From the NCBI RefSeq assembly GCF_003121295.1, contig NZ_PHNC01000007.1:1-64000 (forward strand): a stretch of DNA of 64,000 nucleotides, written 5' to 3'. The notes beneath the pieces were generated by a model. It made no database searches and was not told the origin of the DNA. It saw only the letters and a program-made list of their open reading frames with translations. Source of the stretch: Streptomyces orinoci. Lineage in GTDB: Bacteria > Actinomycetota > Actinomycetes > Streptomycetales > Streptomycetaceae. Below, piece by piece: positions 29,334 to 37,044 of this stretch; positions within the stretch are counted from its first letter, which is position 1; each line of letters opens with the position of its first letter. The position numbers and the translations under genes are program-made.

Positions 29334-30869
29334 ATGCTGCTCGCCGACCTCGCCCGCGCCTCCGCCGAGATCGCCGCGACCCCCTCCCGCTCGGCGAAGA
29401 CCAGTCTGCTGGCCGGGCTCTTCCGACGGGCCGGTCCCGAGGACGCGCCCCTGGTCATCGCCTACCTCGCCGGCCGGCTGCCGCAGCGCCGCACCGGCAT
29501 CGGCTGGAGCGCCCTGCGCCACCCGCCGCCCCCGGCCGCCGGGCCCTCGCTGACCGTCCAAGAGGTGGACGCGGCGCTCACCGCCATCGCGGCGGTGGCC
29601 GGCAAGGGCGCCCAGGCCGAGCGCAAGCGCCGGGTGGACCAGCTGCTGGGCCGGGCCACCGCCGAGGAGCAGGACTTCCTGCTCCGGCTGATCAGCGGCG
29701 AGCTGCGCCAGGGCGCGCTGGCCGCGCTGGCCGCCGAGGGCCTGGCCGCCGCGGCCGGGGCCGCCCCCGAGGAGGTGCGGCGGGCGGTGATGCTGGGCGG
29801 CTCCCTGGGCGCGGTGGGACGGGCCCTGCTGGCCGGCGGGCCACCGGCGCTCGCGGAGTTCCGGCTTCAGGTGGGCCGTCCGGTGCTGCCGATGCTGGCG
29901 CACAGCGCCAAGGACCTCGACGAGGCGCTGGACCGGCTGGGCCCCTGCGCGGTGGAGGAGAAGCTGGACGGGATCCGGGTGCAGGTGCACCGCGACGGTC
30001 CCGAGGTACGCGTCTTCACCCGCACCCTGGACGAGATCACCCCCCGGCTGCCCGAACTGGCCGCCGTGGCAGCACAGTTGCCGGTCTCCTCCGCGGTGCT
30101 GGACGGCGAGGTGATCGCCCTGGACGCCGAGGGGCGCCCCCATCCCTTCCAGGACATCGCCGGACGGGTTGGCTCCCGGCTGGATGTGGCGGCAGCGGGT
30201 GCGGCGCTGCCGCTGTCACCGGTGTTCTTCGACATACTGGCCCTGGACGGGCGGGAGTTGCTCACCCTGCCGACCGCCGAGCGCCATGCCGAGCTGGACC
30301 GTCTGGTGCCCGGACCGCTGCGGGTGCGGCGGCTGGTGGCCGGCGACCCTGCCGACCCGCAAGTCCGGGCAGCGGCCCGGGAGTTCGCGGCTGAGGTGCT
30401 GCGGCGCGGGCACGAGGGCGTGGTGGTCAAGGCGCTGGACGCGCCGTACAGCGCGGGCCGCCGGGGCGCCGCCTGGCTGAAGGTGAAGCCCGTGCACACG
30501 GTGGACCTGGTGGTGCTGGCCGCCGAGTGGGGACACGGCCGGCGGACCGGGAAGCTGTCCAACCTCCACCTGGGCGCCCGGCTGCCGGACGGCTCCTTCG
30601 CCATGCTGGGCAAGACCTTCAAGGGGCTCACCGACGCCATGCTGGCCTGGCAGACCGAACGGCTGCTGGAGCTGGCCGTGCGGGACGACGGGCACACCGT
30701 GCGGGTACGGCCGGAGCTGGTGGTGGAGATCGCCTTCGACGGGCTCCAGCGCTCCGCCCGCTACCCGGCGGGGGTGGCGCTGCGGTTCGCCCGGGTGCTG
30801 CGCTACCGGGAGGACAAGCCGGCCGCCGAGGCCGACACCGTGGAGTCGGTACGGGCGGCGGCCGGCTGA
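29334..30869 (+). CDS. ATP-dependent DNA ligase (LigB type)
   Basis: 511 residues from ATG 29334 (MLLADLARASAEIAATPSR). N-terminal helical DNA-binding domain to about 190; nucleotidyltransferase domain with motif I VEEKLDGIRVQ (adenylated Lys near 209), motif III SPVFFDILALDG, motif IV GHEGVVVKALDAPY, motif V WLKVKP; C-terminal OB fold with KTFKGLTDAML. Resembles the archaeal/mycobacterial LigB class rather than the Ku-associated LigD; no ku gene is near. Seals nicks, probably in repair, alongside the essential NAD-dependent LigA expected elsewhere. Confidence 0.92.
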   Translation: MLLADLARASAEIAATPSRSAKTSLLAGLFRRAGPEDAPLVIAYLAGRLPQRRTGIGWSALRHPPPPAAGPSLTVQEVDAALTAIAAVAGKGAQAERKRRVDQLLGRATAEEQDFLLRLISGELRQGALAALAAEGLAAAAGAAPEEVRRAVMLGGSLGAVGRALLAGGPPALAEFRLQVGRPVLPMLAHSAKDLDEALDRLGPCAVEEKLDGIRVQVHRDGPEVRVFTRTLDEITPRLPELAAVAAQLPVSSAVLDGEVIALDAEGRPHPFQDIAGRVGSRLDVAAAGAALPLSPVFFDILALDGRELLTLPTAERHAELDRLVPGPLRVRRLVAGDPADPQVRAAAREFAAEVLRRGHEGVVVKALDAPYSAGRRGAAWLKVKPVHTVDLVVLAAEWGHGRRTGKLSNLHLGARLPDGSFAMLGKTFKGLTDAMLAWQTERLLELAVRDDGHTVRVRPELVVEIAFDGLQRSARYPAGVALRFARVLRYREDKPAAEADTVESVRAAAG

Positions 30870-30910
30870 GGTCGCGGCCGTCCGGGACAGCCGCACCGCC
30901 CTGAGCGGCC

Positions 30911-31318
30911 TCACCCCTCCTGGAACAGCTTCACCAGATCCTCCCGCCCGAACATGGCCGCCGTCTCCAGGGCGGAGGGGGTGCCCGCCGAGGGGCTGGC
31001 ACCATGGCGGAGCAGCAGCCGCACCACCTCGTCCTCGGCCTTGAACACCGCCCCGGCCAGCGGGGTCTGGCCGCGGTCATTGGCCCGGTCGGGGTCGGCG
31101 TCCCGCTCCAGCAGCGCGGCGACGGTGTCCGGGTGCCCGTGGTAGGCGGCCAGCATCAGCAGTGAGTCGCCGCGGTCATTGGTGAGGTTGACCGGCACCC
31201 CCGCATCCACATAGGCGGCCAGGGTGTCGGTGTCACCGTGCCGGGCCAGGTCGAAGACCTTGGCCGCCAGCTGCAGCACCTCGGGGTCGTGGGCGGGCTC
31301 GGGAATGGGCTCGGACAT
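30911..31318 (-). CDS. ankyrin-repeat protein
   Basis: 135 residues, ATG 31318. Three ankyrin-type units after a short helical cap: NDRGDSLLMLAAYHGHPDTVAALLERDADPD, NDRGQTPLAGAVFKAED with VVRLLLRHGASP, and TPSALETAAMFGREDLVKLF (written here in parts). Small soluble protein-interaction scaffold. Converges on ligB with a 41-nt gap. In this family the partner is not known. Confidence 0.85.
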   Translation of the reverse strand: MSEPIPEPAHDPEVLQLAAKVFDLARHGDTDTLAAYVDAGVPVNLTNDRGDSLLMLAAYHGHPDTVAALLERDADPDRANDRGQTPLAGAVFKAEDEVVRLLLRHGASPSAGTPSALETAAMFGREDLVKLFQEG

Positions 31319-31546
31319 GGTCTGCGGTCCTCCGCGTCTTCAATCGGCGCCTGCCCGCCCCACCCTACGTACGACCGGCCCCGGATGAGCCCCCGAGGAC
31401 CCGGCCCACCCCCGCCACCCTGCGGGCCGAACAGGTGATTTGAAGGATTAGTCACCCTTGTGCCACTTCTTCCGTTTTCCAAGTCCGCCACTTGCTGTGA
31501 GGCTGAAGAAACCCATGGTGATCGCCCTTACAACCAGGAGAACCCC

Positions 31547-31741
31547 ATGATCCTCTCCATCTCCGGCGTCGTACTGCTGGGTGTCATCGCGTTCCTGTTC
31601 TTCCGCAAGGACGGGCTGAAGGCCAGTCACGCCCTGGTCTGCGCCCTCTTCGGCTTCTATCTGGCGGGCACCGCCATCGCCCCCAGCATCAAGGCGGGCG
31701 GCGCCAGCCTGGCCGGCCTGCTGGGCGGTCTGCGGTTCTGA
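31547..31741 (+). CDS. small membrane protein, partner of FtsK/TraB-like gene
   Basis: 64 residues from ATG 31547 (MILSISGVVLLGVIAFLFF), AGGAG at 31536. One N-terminal TM helix, a short basic loop RKDGLKASH, then a second hydrophobic helix ALVCALFGFYLAGTAIAP and a Gly-rich tail. Proteins like this precede FtsK/TraB-like genes in Streptomyces chromosomes and integrative elements, from memory. 50 nt upstream of the next gene, which has its own AGGAGG. Confidence 0.75.
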   Translation: MILSISGVVLLGVIAFLFFRKDGLKASHALVCALFGFYLAGTAIAPSIKAGGASLAGLLGGLRF

Positions 31742-31791
31742 CCGCCGCCTCCACCGCACCGCCCGTATCCCCACCGACGCAGGAGGTTGAC

Positions 31792-34182
31792 GTGGGCCAT
31801 CGGGGACAGCACCGCCCCCTGACCGACCGGGGCCGGCCCGCCCCGGCACGCGAGCTGGCCGGCCGCGCCGCCGACGGCGCGCGGGATGTACTGCATCCGC
31901 TGATCACCATCGGCCGTGGTCTGCGCTCGCTGGCCGCGGCCGGCCGGCGCGGCTGGCAGCGCACCCCCCGGGACCAGCGCGGCTCGGCGCTGCTGCTGGC
32001 GGCCTCCTGTCTGCTGATCGTGGCCCTGGTCCCCTATGGACCGGCGATCGCGGCGGCGGCCCTGCTGGCCGCCGGCGCCTGGCGCGGCCGCGACCGGACC
32101 CCACCGCCCGGGGAGCAGGACGAGAACGACCGGCGGCTCCAGGCGCTCTACGACGCCCTGGTGCCGTACTTCTCCTCGCCCCTGGACCCCGCCCCGCTCT
32201 ACGCCCACGGCGGCGACTGGCGGACCGTCTTCGAGGACCCGCTGTTCGGCGAGGGCGGGCGGCTGGCCGCGCTACGGCTGCGCTACCCGCCGTACTTCAC
32301 CGATGGCGAGCCCGAGGCCCGCGCCTCGATCGAGCGGCTGCTGCAGGCGAAGACCGGCCGGGGGCGGGAGTACCGGTTCGACTGGGACCAGCAGGCCGGG
32401 CGGCTGTCGCTGTACGTTTTGCCGCCGCTGCCCACCGACATCTGGGCCCAGCGCTTTGTCACCGCCCCCGGCGAGACCGTGCTGGGCTTCACCGACCCGG
32501 GCGAGGTCCAGCGCACCCTGCCGGTGTCCGACGGGGAGTACACCCTGGACGTACCGCCGGTGATCTGGCGCACCGGGCAGCGCTCCACCGAACCGCATCT
32601 GCTGGCCCTGGGCCGGCCCGCCTCCGGGGTCACCGGCCTGCTGCGCTCGGTGGTGCTCCAGGCGCTGCCGCATGGCGATGTGGTGGTGGTGGACGGCAGC
32701 GGCACCGGGCAGTACGCCTGTCTGGCCGGGCGGAAGGGGGTGCTGGCGGTGGAGGCCACCCTGGACGGGGCGCTGAGCACCCTGGAGTGGGCCGGCCATG
32801 AGACCCGGCGCCGGCTGATGGCCGCCAATGATGCCCGCCGGCAGGGGCGGGCACTGCCCGAGGACGTCCGCCGCCCGCTGTGGATCGTGGTGGACCGGCC
32901 GGCCGCGCTCAGCGAACTGGCCGTGGGCGAGGGGCGGCCCGACCCGCAGGAACTGCTGCAGGTGCCGCTGCGGCACGGCCGGGCGGCCAATGTCACCGTG
33001 GCCCTGGGCGAGGAGGCGGACGCCGAGCGGCTGCTGACCGAGACGGTACGCGGCCACACCACCGCCCGGGTGGTGCTGGGGGTGCTGAGCCGGGCCCGCA
33101 CCGTGGAACTGCTGGGCGCCGCCCCGCCCACCAGCCCGGTGGACCAGGTGCCGCCCGGCCGGGGCTACGCCCGGCTGGGCACCGGGCCGGTGCTGAGGGT
33201 GCAGGTCCCGGCCACCCCCGACCCCTACGAGGAGGGCATCGGCGAAACCCTGCGCCAGGCGGTGCTGGCCCTGCTGCCGCCCTGGCCGGACCAGCCGCGG
33301 CCCGGCCAGGACGCCTCAGGCGACGTAGGTCTGGGGGCTCTCGACGGCGACCGGGGCACCGGCGGCGACCAGCCGGGCGGCCTCGGCGAGCCGGACGGCG
33401 GCCTGGTCGGCGACCGGCCCGCGCACGGTGAACGGCAGCCGGACGTAGCCTTCGAAGGCGCCGTCCACGCCGAACCGGGGACCGGACGGCACGCGTACCC
33501 CCAGCCGCTCGCCGACCTGGGCGATCCGGGAGCCGGAGAGCCCTCCGGTGCGCACCCAGAGGGTGAGCCCGCCCCGGGGCACGGTGAACTCCCAGTCGGG
33601 GAGGTGCCGTTGGAGGGCGGCGACCACGGCATCCCGGCTCTCCCGGGCCTCGGCACGCCGTATCTCCAGGGCGGAGTCCCAGCCTTCGGTGCCCAACAAC
33701 CAGGAGACGGCGAGCTGTTCGAGGACCGGGGTGCCGAGGTCGGCGTAGGCACGGGCGGCCACCAGGCTGCGAATCACCTCGGGAGCGGCGCGTACCCAGC
33801 CCAGGCGCAGCCCGGCCCAGAAGGACTTGCTGGCCGAGCCGACGGTGATCACGGTGCTGCCGGCGGGGTCGAAGGCGCAGACCGGACGGGGCAGTTCGAC
33901 ATCTGGTTCGAGGAGCAGCTCGGACATGGTCTCGTCGGCGACCAGCACGGTGCCGGCGGCCCGGGTGGCCTCGACCAGGGCGCGGCGCTGCTCCTCGGGG
34001 GCGAGGGCGCCGGTGGGGTTGTGGAAGTCGGCGATGACGTAGGCGAGCCGGGGAGCGGCGTCCCGGAGGACCTGGCGCCAGGCGGGCAGGTCCCAGCCGG
34101 CGAGCCGGTCGGCCATGGCGACCGGCACCAGTCGCGCCCCGGCTTCGCGCATGAGCTGAAGGACATTGGCGTACGAGGGTGA
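31792..34182 (+). CDS. FtsK/TraB-like membrane protein with degenerate P-loop; frame runs on antisense to MocR gene
   Basis: GTG 31792 with AGGAGG 6 nt upstream. Residues 1-505 look coding: TM helices near 60-90 (LLLAASCLLIVALVPYG), a body with YRFDWDQQAGRLSLYVLPPLP, and an FtsK-like core LALGRPASGVTGLLRSVVLQ, VVVVDGSGTGQY, WIVVDRPAALSELA, NVTVALGEEADAERLL. The Walker A Lys position is Val/Thr, so ATP binding is doubtful. No in-frame stop occurs until 34182, so the last ~290 residues are antisense to the MocR gene and look like mirror coding. A stop in the +1 frame at 33326-33328 suggests a frameshift or sequence error near 33.3 kb; the true gene probably ends there. Confidence 0.6.
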   Translation: MGHRGQHRPLTDRGRPAPARELAGRAADGARDVLHPLITIGRGLRSLAAAGRRGWQRTPRDQRGSALLLAASCLLIVALVPYGPAIAAAALLAAGAWRGRDRTPPPGEQDENDRRLQALYDALVPYFSSPLDPAPLYAHGGDWRTVFEDPLFGEGGRLAALRLRYPPYFTDGEPEARASIERLLQAKTGRGREYRFDWDQQAGRLSLYVLPPLPTDIWAQRFVTAPGETVLGFTDPGEVQRTLPVSDGEYTLDVPPVIWRTGQRSTEPHLLALGRPASGVTGLLRSVVLQALPHGDVVVVDGSGTGQYACLAGRKGVLAVEATLDGALSTLEWAGHETRRRLMAANDARRQGRALPEDVRRPLWIVVDRPAALSELAVGEGRPDPQELLQVPLRHGRAANVTVALGEEADAERLLTETVRGHTTARVVLGVLSRARTVELLGAAPPTSPVDQVPPGRGYARLGTGPVLRVQVPATPDPYEEGIGETLRQAVLALLPPWPDQPRPGQDASGDVGLGALDGDRGTGGDQPGGLGEPDGGLVGDRPAHGERQPDVAFEGAVHAEPGTGRHAYPQPLADLGDPGAGEPSGAHPEGEPAPGHGELPVGEVPLEGGDHGIPALPGLGTPYLQGGVPAFGAQQPGDGELFEDRGAEVGVGTGGHQAANHLGSGAYPAQAQPGPEGLAGRADGDHGAAGGVEGADRTGQFDIWFEEQLGHGLVGDQHGAGGPGGLDQGAALLLGGEGAGGVVEVGDDVGEPGSGVPEDLAPGGQVPAGEPVGHGDRHQSRPGFAHELKDIGVRG

Positions 34183-34830
34183 CTCCACCGCGACCCGCTC
34201 GCCGCGCCCGGCCATCAGCCGGCAGATGGCGGCCACCGCGCCCATGGCACCGGTGGTGATCATGATCTGCTCGGGCATGGTGGGGATGCCGCGGGCGGTG
34301 TAGCGGTCGGCCAGCGCCCGGCGCAGCGCGGGCAGGCCGGCCGGATAGTCGCCATGGGTGTGCGCATAGGGCGGCAGCTCTTCCAGTGCGCCCTGGAAGG
34401 CCCGGGTGAGCCAGGGCTCGGGGGCGGTCAGCGCGGCGCAGCCGAGGTCGATCACCGAGCCGCTGGCCTCCGGCGGCAGCGGGTCGAGCGCCCGGGTGGG
34501 CAGCGGGTTGCCGGCCGGCACCGCGGTCCAACTGCCCGCGCCCCGGCGGGATTCCAGAAAGCCCTCGGTGCGCAGCGCCTCATAGGCGGCGGCCACGGTG
34601 GTGCGGCTGACGGACAGGGCGGCCGCCAGCTCCCGCTCGGCGGGCAGCCGGGCGGCCACCGGAACCCGTCCTTCCAGAACCAGCAGCCGGATACGGTCCG
34701 CCAGCGAGCGGTAGGCGGGCACCCGGCGGCCGTTGAGGGAGGTCACCGGGGAGCGGGTGCCGCGCCCGTACTGCGCGTCCAGCAGCCGCCCCAGCTGCTG
34801 AGCCCCCACGGAAGCGGTCCACTGACTCAT
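33316..34830 (-). CDS. MocR-type regulator (GntR winged helix + aminotransferase fold)
   Basis: 504 residues from ATG 34830 (MSQWTASVGAQQLG). N-terminal GntR helix-turn-helix: AYRSLADRIRLLVLEGRVP, LPAERELAAALSVSRTTVAAAYEAL. Then a class I aminotransferase domain: THGDYPAGLPALRRALADRY, ADFHNPTGALAPEEQR, VLVADETMSEL and PLP-lysine motif GSASKSFWAGLRLGW. MocR proteins use PLP as effector and usually control a neighbouring gene; the divergent yczE is the obvious target, with operator-like repeats between. Confidence 0.92.
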   Translation of the reverse strand: MSQWTASVGAQQLGRLLDAQYGRGTRSPVTSLNGRRVPAYRSLADRIRLLVLEGRVPVAARLPAERELAAALSVSRTTVAAAYEALRTEGFLESRRGAGSWTAVPAGNPLPTRALDPLPPEASGSVIDLGCAALTAPEPWLTRAFQGALEELPPYAHTHGDYPAGLPALRRALADRYTARGIPTMPEQIMITTGAMGAVAAICRLMAGRGERVAVESPSYANVLQLMREAGARLVPVAMADRLAGWDLPAWRQVLRDAAPRLAYVIADFHNPTGALAPEEQRRALVEATRAAGTVLVADETMSELLLEPDVELPRPVCAFDPAGSTVITVGSASKSFWAGLRLGWVRAAPEVIRSLVAARAYADLGTPVLEQLAVSWLLGTEGWDSALEIRRAEARESRDAVVAALQRHLPDWEFTVPRGGLTLWVRTGGLSGSRIAQVGERLGVRVPSGPRFGVDGAFEGYVRLPFTVRGPVADQAAVRLAEAARLVAAGAPVAVESPQTYVA

Positions 34831-34835
34831 CTTTT

Positions 34836-34905
34836 CAGTCCACCCCTTTGGAATTGGCCATGGATCAAGCACTGTCCCGATCCACAGACTGCCACGCAAC
34901 AGTCC
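34836..34905. promoter_or_regulatory. putative MocR operator region
   Basis: Two direct CAGTCC hexamers (34836-34841 and 34900-34905) flank an inverted repeat TGGATC-N12-GATCCA (34861-34884) in the 100-nt space between divergent mocR and yczE. Paired direct repeats plus an inverted element are typical of MocR binding regions (GabR, PdxR); the assignment is positional. Confidence 0.45.
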
Positions 34906-34930
34906 AGTCGCACCATTCCGGGGAGGATCC

Positions 34931-35617
34931 TTGTCCATATCGGGGAGGCTTGGGACGCCAGGACCACGGCTGCCGAGCCGTCTGGTCCAGCTCTACGCGG
35001 GGCTGAGCCTGTACGGGGTGAGCGCCGCCCTTCAGCTGCGGGCGGGCCTGGGCCTGGACCCCTGGGATGTGCTGCACCAGGGCATCGCCCGGCACTCCGG
35101 GCTGTCCATCGGCACCGTGTGCATCGTGGTGGGCGCGCTGGTACTGCTGCTGTGGATCCCGCTGCGCCAGCGGCCGGGGCTTGGCACGGTCTCCAATGTG
35201 GTGGTGATCGGCCTGGCCATGGACGCCACCCTGCGCCTGACCCCGGCCCCGGGCCCGCTGTGGGTGCGGGTGCCGCTGCTGGTCTTCGCGGTGGTGCTGT
35301 GCGGCTCGGCCACCGGCCTCTACATCACCGCCGCCTTCGGCCCCGGGCCACGCGACGGGCTGATGACCGGGCTGCACCGCCGGACCGGACGCTCGGTACG
35401 GCTGGTCCGCACCTGCATCGAGCTGGCCGTGCTGGCCTCGGGCTTTTTCCTGGGCGGCTCGGTGGGCGCCGGCACCGTCTTCTACGCGGTGGCCATCGGC
35501 CCGCTGTCCCAGTTCTTCCTGCGGGTTTTCGAGCCGCGGCGGGCCGGGTACCCGGTCACGGGCGGCGGTGCGCGGCATCCGGAACCGGTGCCCGAAGGCG
35601 ACCCGGTTCGGCAGTGA
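34931..35617 (+). CDS. yczE: YczE/YitT-type integral membrane protein
   Basis: 228 residues from TTG 34931 (MSISGRLGTPGPRLPSRLVQL) with GGGGAGG just before. Five TM helices; family motifs LYGVSAALQLRAGLGLDPWDVLHQGIA, FGPGPRDGLMTGLHRRTGRSVRLVRTCIE (in parts) and GTVFYAVAIGPLSQFFL. YczE-family proteins are often encoded divergently from MocR/GntR regulators; transport role is suspected but unproven. Confidence 0.88.
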   Translation: MSISGRLGTPGPRLPSRLVQLYAGLSLYGVSAALQLRAGLGLDPWDVLHQGIARHSGLSIGTVCIVVGALVLLLWIPLRQRPGLGTVSNVVVIGLAMDATLRLTPAPGPLWVRVPLLVFAVVLCGSATGLYITAAFGPGPRDGLMTGLHRRTGRSVRLVRTCIELAVLASGFFLGGSVGAGTVFYAVAIGPLSQFFLRVFEPRRAGYPVTGGGARHPEPVPEGDPVRQ

Positions 35618-35713
35618 AAACGGCAAGCGGGTAGTGTACGCCTTTGACCCACCGGATGAACCGTTACTGCGCGCTAAAGTCATGGAAACGCAGGGTGACA
35701 TCTGTTGTCAGAT

Positions 35714-35742
35714 GTGACAAACCGGGCGACGGTGGGTACAAC
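35714..35742 (+). promoter_or_regulatory. HrdB-type promoter of rbpA (predicted)
   Basis: GTGACA (35714-35719), 17-nt spacer, TACAAC (35737-35742). An overlapping inverted repeat TTGTCA-GATG-TGACAA spans 35705-35720. A plausible vegetative promoter upstream of the SigR promoter. Confidence 0.45.
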
Positions 35743-35780
35743 AAGGGGCGGCACGACGGGCGACGCATGTCCCTCAACGG

Positions 35781-35806
35781 GGAATCTTCACCGCCGACCG
35801 GACGTT
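35781..35806 (+). promoter_or_regulatory. SigR (thiol-oxidative stress) promoter of rbpA
   Basis: GGAAT (35781-35785), exactly 18 nt, GTT (35804-35806): a perfect match to the Streptomyces SigR consensus GGAAT-N18/19-GTT. It lies 62 nt before the rbpA ATG. In S. coelicolor rbpA is a known SigR target, so this agrees with established biology. Confidence 0.85.
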
Positions 35807-35868
35807 GACCGGATGACGACGACAGCGACACCTGTCCTGTGGGCGACAAGCCCGGGAGGCACGAATTC

Positions 35869-36243
35869 ATGAGTGAGCGAGCTCTTCGCGGCACGCGACT
35901 TGTGGTGACCAGCTACGAGACCGACCGCGGCATCGACCTGGCCCCGCGCCAGGCGGTGGAGTACGCATGCCCGAACGGCCATCGGTTTGAGATGCCGTTC
36001 TCGGTGGAGGCGGAGATTCCGCCGGAGTGGGAGTGCAAGGCCTGTGGTGCCGTGGCACTCCTGGTGGACGGCGACGGTCCGGAGGAGAAGAAGGGCAAGC
36101 CCGCGCGTACGCACTGGGACATGCTCATGGAGCGGCGCACCCGCGAGGAGCTGGAGGAAGTGCTGGCCGAGCGGCTGGCGGTCCTGCGCTCCGGTGCCAT
36201 GAACATCGCCGTGCATCCGCGGGACACCCGCAAGTCGGCCTGA
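35869..36243 (+). CDS. rbpA: RNA polymerase-binding protein RbpA
   Basis: 124 residues from ATG 35869 (MSERALRGTRLVVTSYETDRG), GGGAGG 10 nt upstream. RbpA binds group 1/2 sigma factors and RNA polymerase and stabilises open complexes in actinobacteria. Visible: basic N-terminal tail, zinc-ribbon-like core with ACPNGHRF and ECKACG Cys residues, and C-terminal sigma-interaction helix TREELEEVLAERLAVLRSG. Transcribed from a SigR promoter plus a probable vegetative one; ends at a strong hairpin. Confidence 0.96.
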   Translation: MSERALRGTRLVVTSYETDRGIDLAPRQAVEYACPNGHRFEMPFSVEAEIPPEWECKACGAVALLVDGDGPEEKKGKPARTHWDMLMERRTREELEEVLAERLAVLRSGAMNIAVHPRDTRKSA

Positions 36244-36266
36244 CGGCCGCCGCGAGCACTACGGTC

Positions 36267-36310
36267 AAGGGCCCGGGCCCTCACCTCGCTGGGTGAGGGC
36301 CCGGGCCCTT
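36267..36310. terminator. bidirectional terminator between rbpA and fxsA
   Basis: 19-bp perfect arms (36267-36285 and 36292-36310) around TCGCTG, with AA at one foot and TT at the other. Sits between the convergent rbpA and fxsA genes. Confidence 0.85.
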
Positions 36311-36331
36311 GCGCATGCTCATCGCCCTTGC

Positions 36332-36886
36332 TCAGTGCGGGAGTTGCGGATCCTGGCGGGGGGTGGCGGGCGGCTGGTCGTCCCGGATGACCTCGCCCTG
36401 GATCACCACTCCCTCACCATTGCCCGTCCGTGCCTGCTGAGCCTGCTGAGCCTGCTGGAAGGCTTCGCCGAGCGGGCCCGGCCGGTTCAGCCAACGCGCT
36501 CCGGCCCGGCGCACCAGGGCGCCGGTCGGCGGGAACAGGCACAACAGCCCGGCCACGTCGGAGAGCAGGCCCGGCACCATCAGCAGCAGGCCGCCCAGCA
36601 TGATCACGGCGTTGCCACCGCTCTCGGGGGCGGCGCCGCTCTGCAACGAGGCGGTCAGCCGCTCCCAGGCCCGGCGGCCCGCCCGCTTGATCACCAGCGC
36701 GCCCAGCACCAGGCCGCCGGCCAGCAGCAGGAACACGGTGAGGCCGCCGGCCGCGTCGGCCACCAGGATCAGCAGCCAGAGCTCCAGCAGGACCCAGGCG
36801 GCCACGGCCGGCGGGAGGATCCTGCGTATCCGGCTGCGGCCGGGGGGTCGGGTTGGCGCACTCTGCTGCTGCATTCCGAAGGTCAT
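36332..36886 (-). CDS. fxsA: FxsA-family membrane protein
   Basis: 184 residues, ATG 36886 (MTFGMQQQSAP; ATG 36874 is an alternative). Membrane part: AVAAWVLLELWLLILVADAAGG, GLTVFLLLAGGLVLGALVIKR, then AVIMLGGLLLMVPGLLSDVAGLLCLFPP, the FxsA signature with MxPGxLSDxxGxxLLxPP. C-terminal tail is Gln/Ala-rich and soluble. FxsA in E. coli influences F-exclusion by phage T7; its cellular role in actinobacteria is unknown. Confidence 0.9.
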   Translation of the reverse strand: MTFGMQQQSAPTRPPGRSRIRRILPPAVAAWVLLELWLLILVADAAGGLTVFLLLAGGLVLGALVIKRAGRRAWERLTASLQSGAAPESGGNAVIMLGGLLLMVPGLLSDVAGLLCLFPPTGALVRRAGARWLNRPGPLGEAFQQAQQAQQARTGNGEGVVIQGEVIRDDQPPATPRQDPQLPH

Positions 36887-36920
36887 GTCTCAAGTGTGCC
36901 TGGGTGGCTGCGGGTCGGCG

Positions 36921-37042
36921 GTGGCCAGTCGCGCCCACGCGGCGGAGTCGCCTGAGAGGACAGCCCGCACGCCTGAGGGTTGCGTTTTGCGTGCGGGCCG
37001 CCGGTGGCCGATCCGCAGTTCGCCGCGCCCCTTGAGGGGCGC
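36921..37042. repeat. dispersed gene-end repeat, copy 5 (degenerate, two parts)
   Basis: GTGGCCAGTCGCGCCCACGC...GCGGAGTCG (36921-36950) matches the copy-1 arm; GGTGGCCGATCCGCAGTTCG with hairpin GCGCCCC-TTGA-GGGGCGC (37003-37042) is a mutated core. Lies 3 nt past the ppm stop. Confidence 0.6.
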
Positions 37043-37044
37043 CC

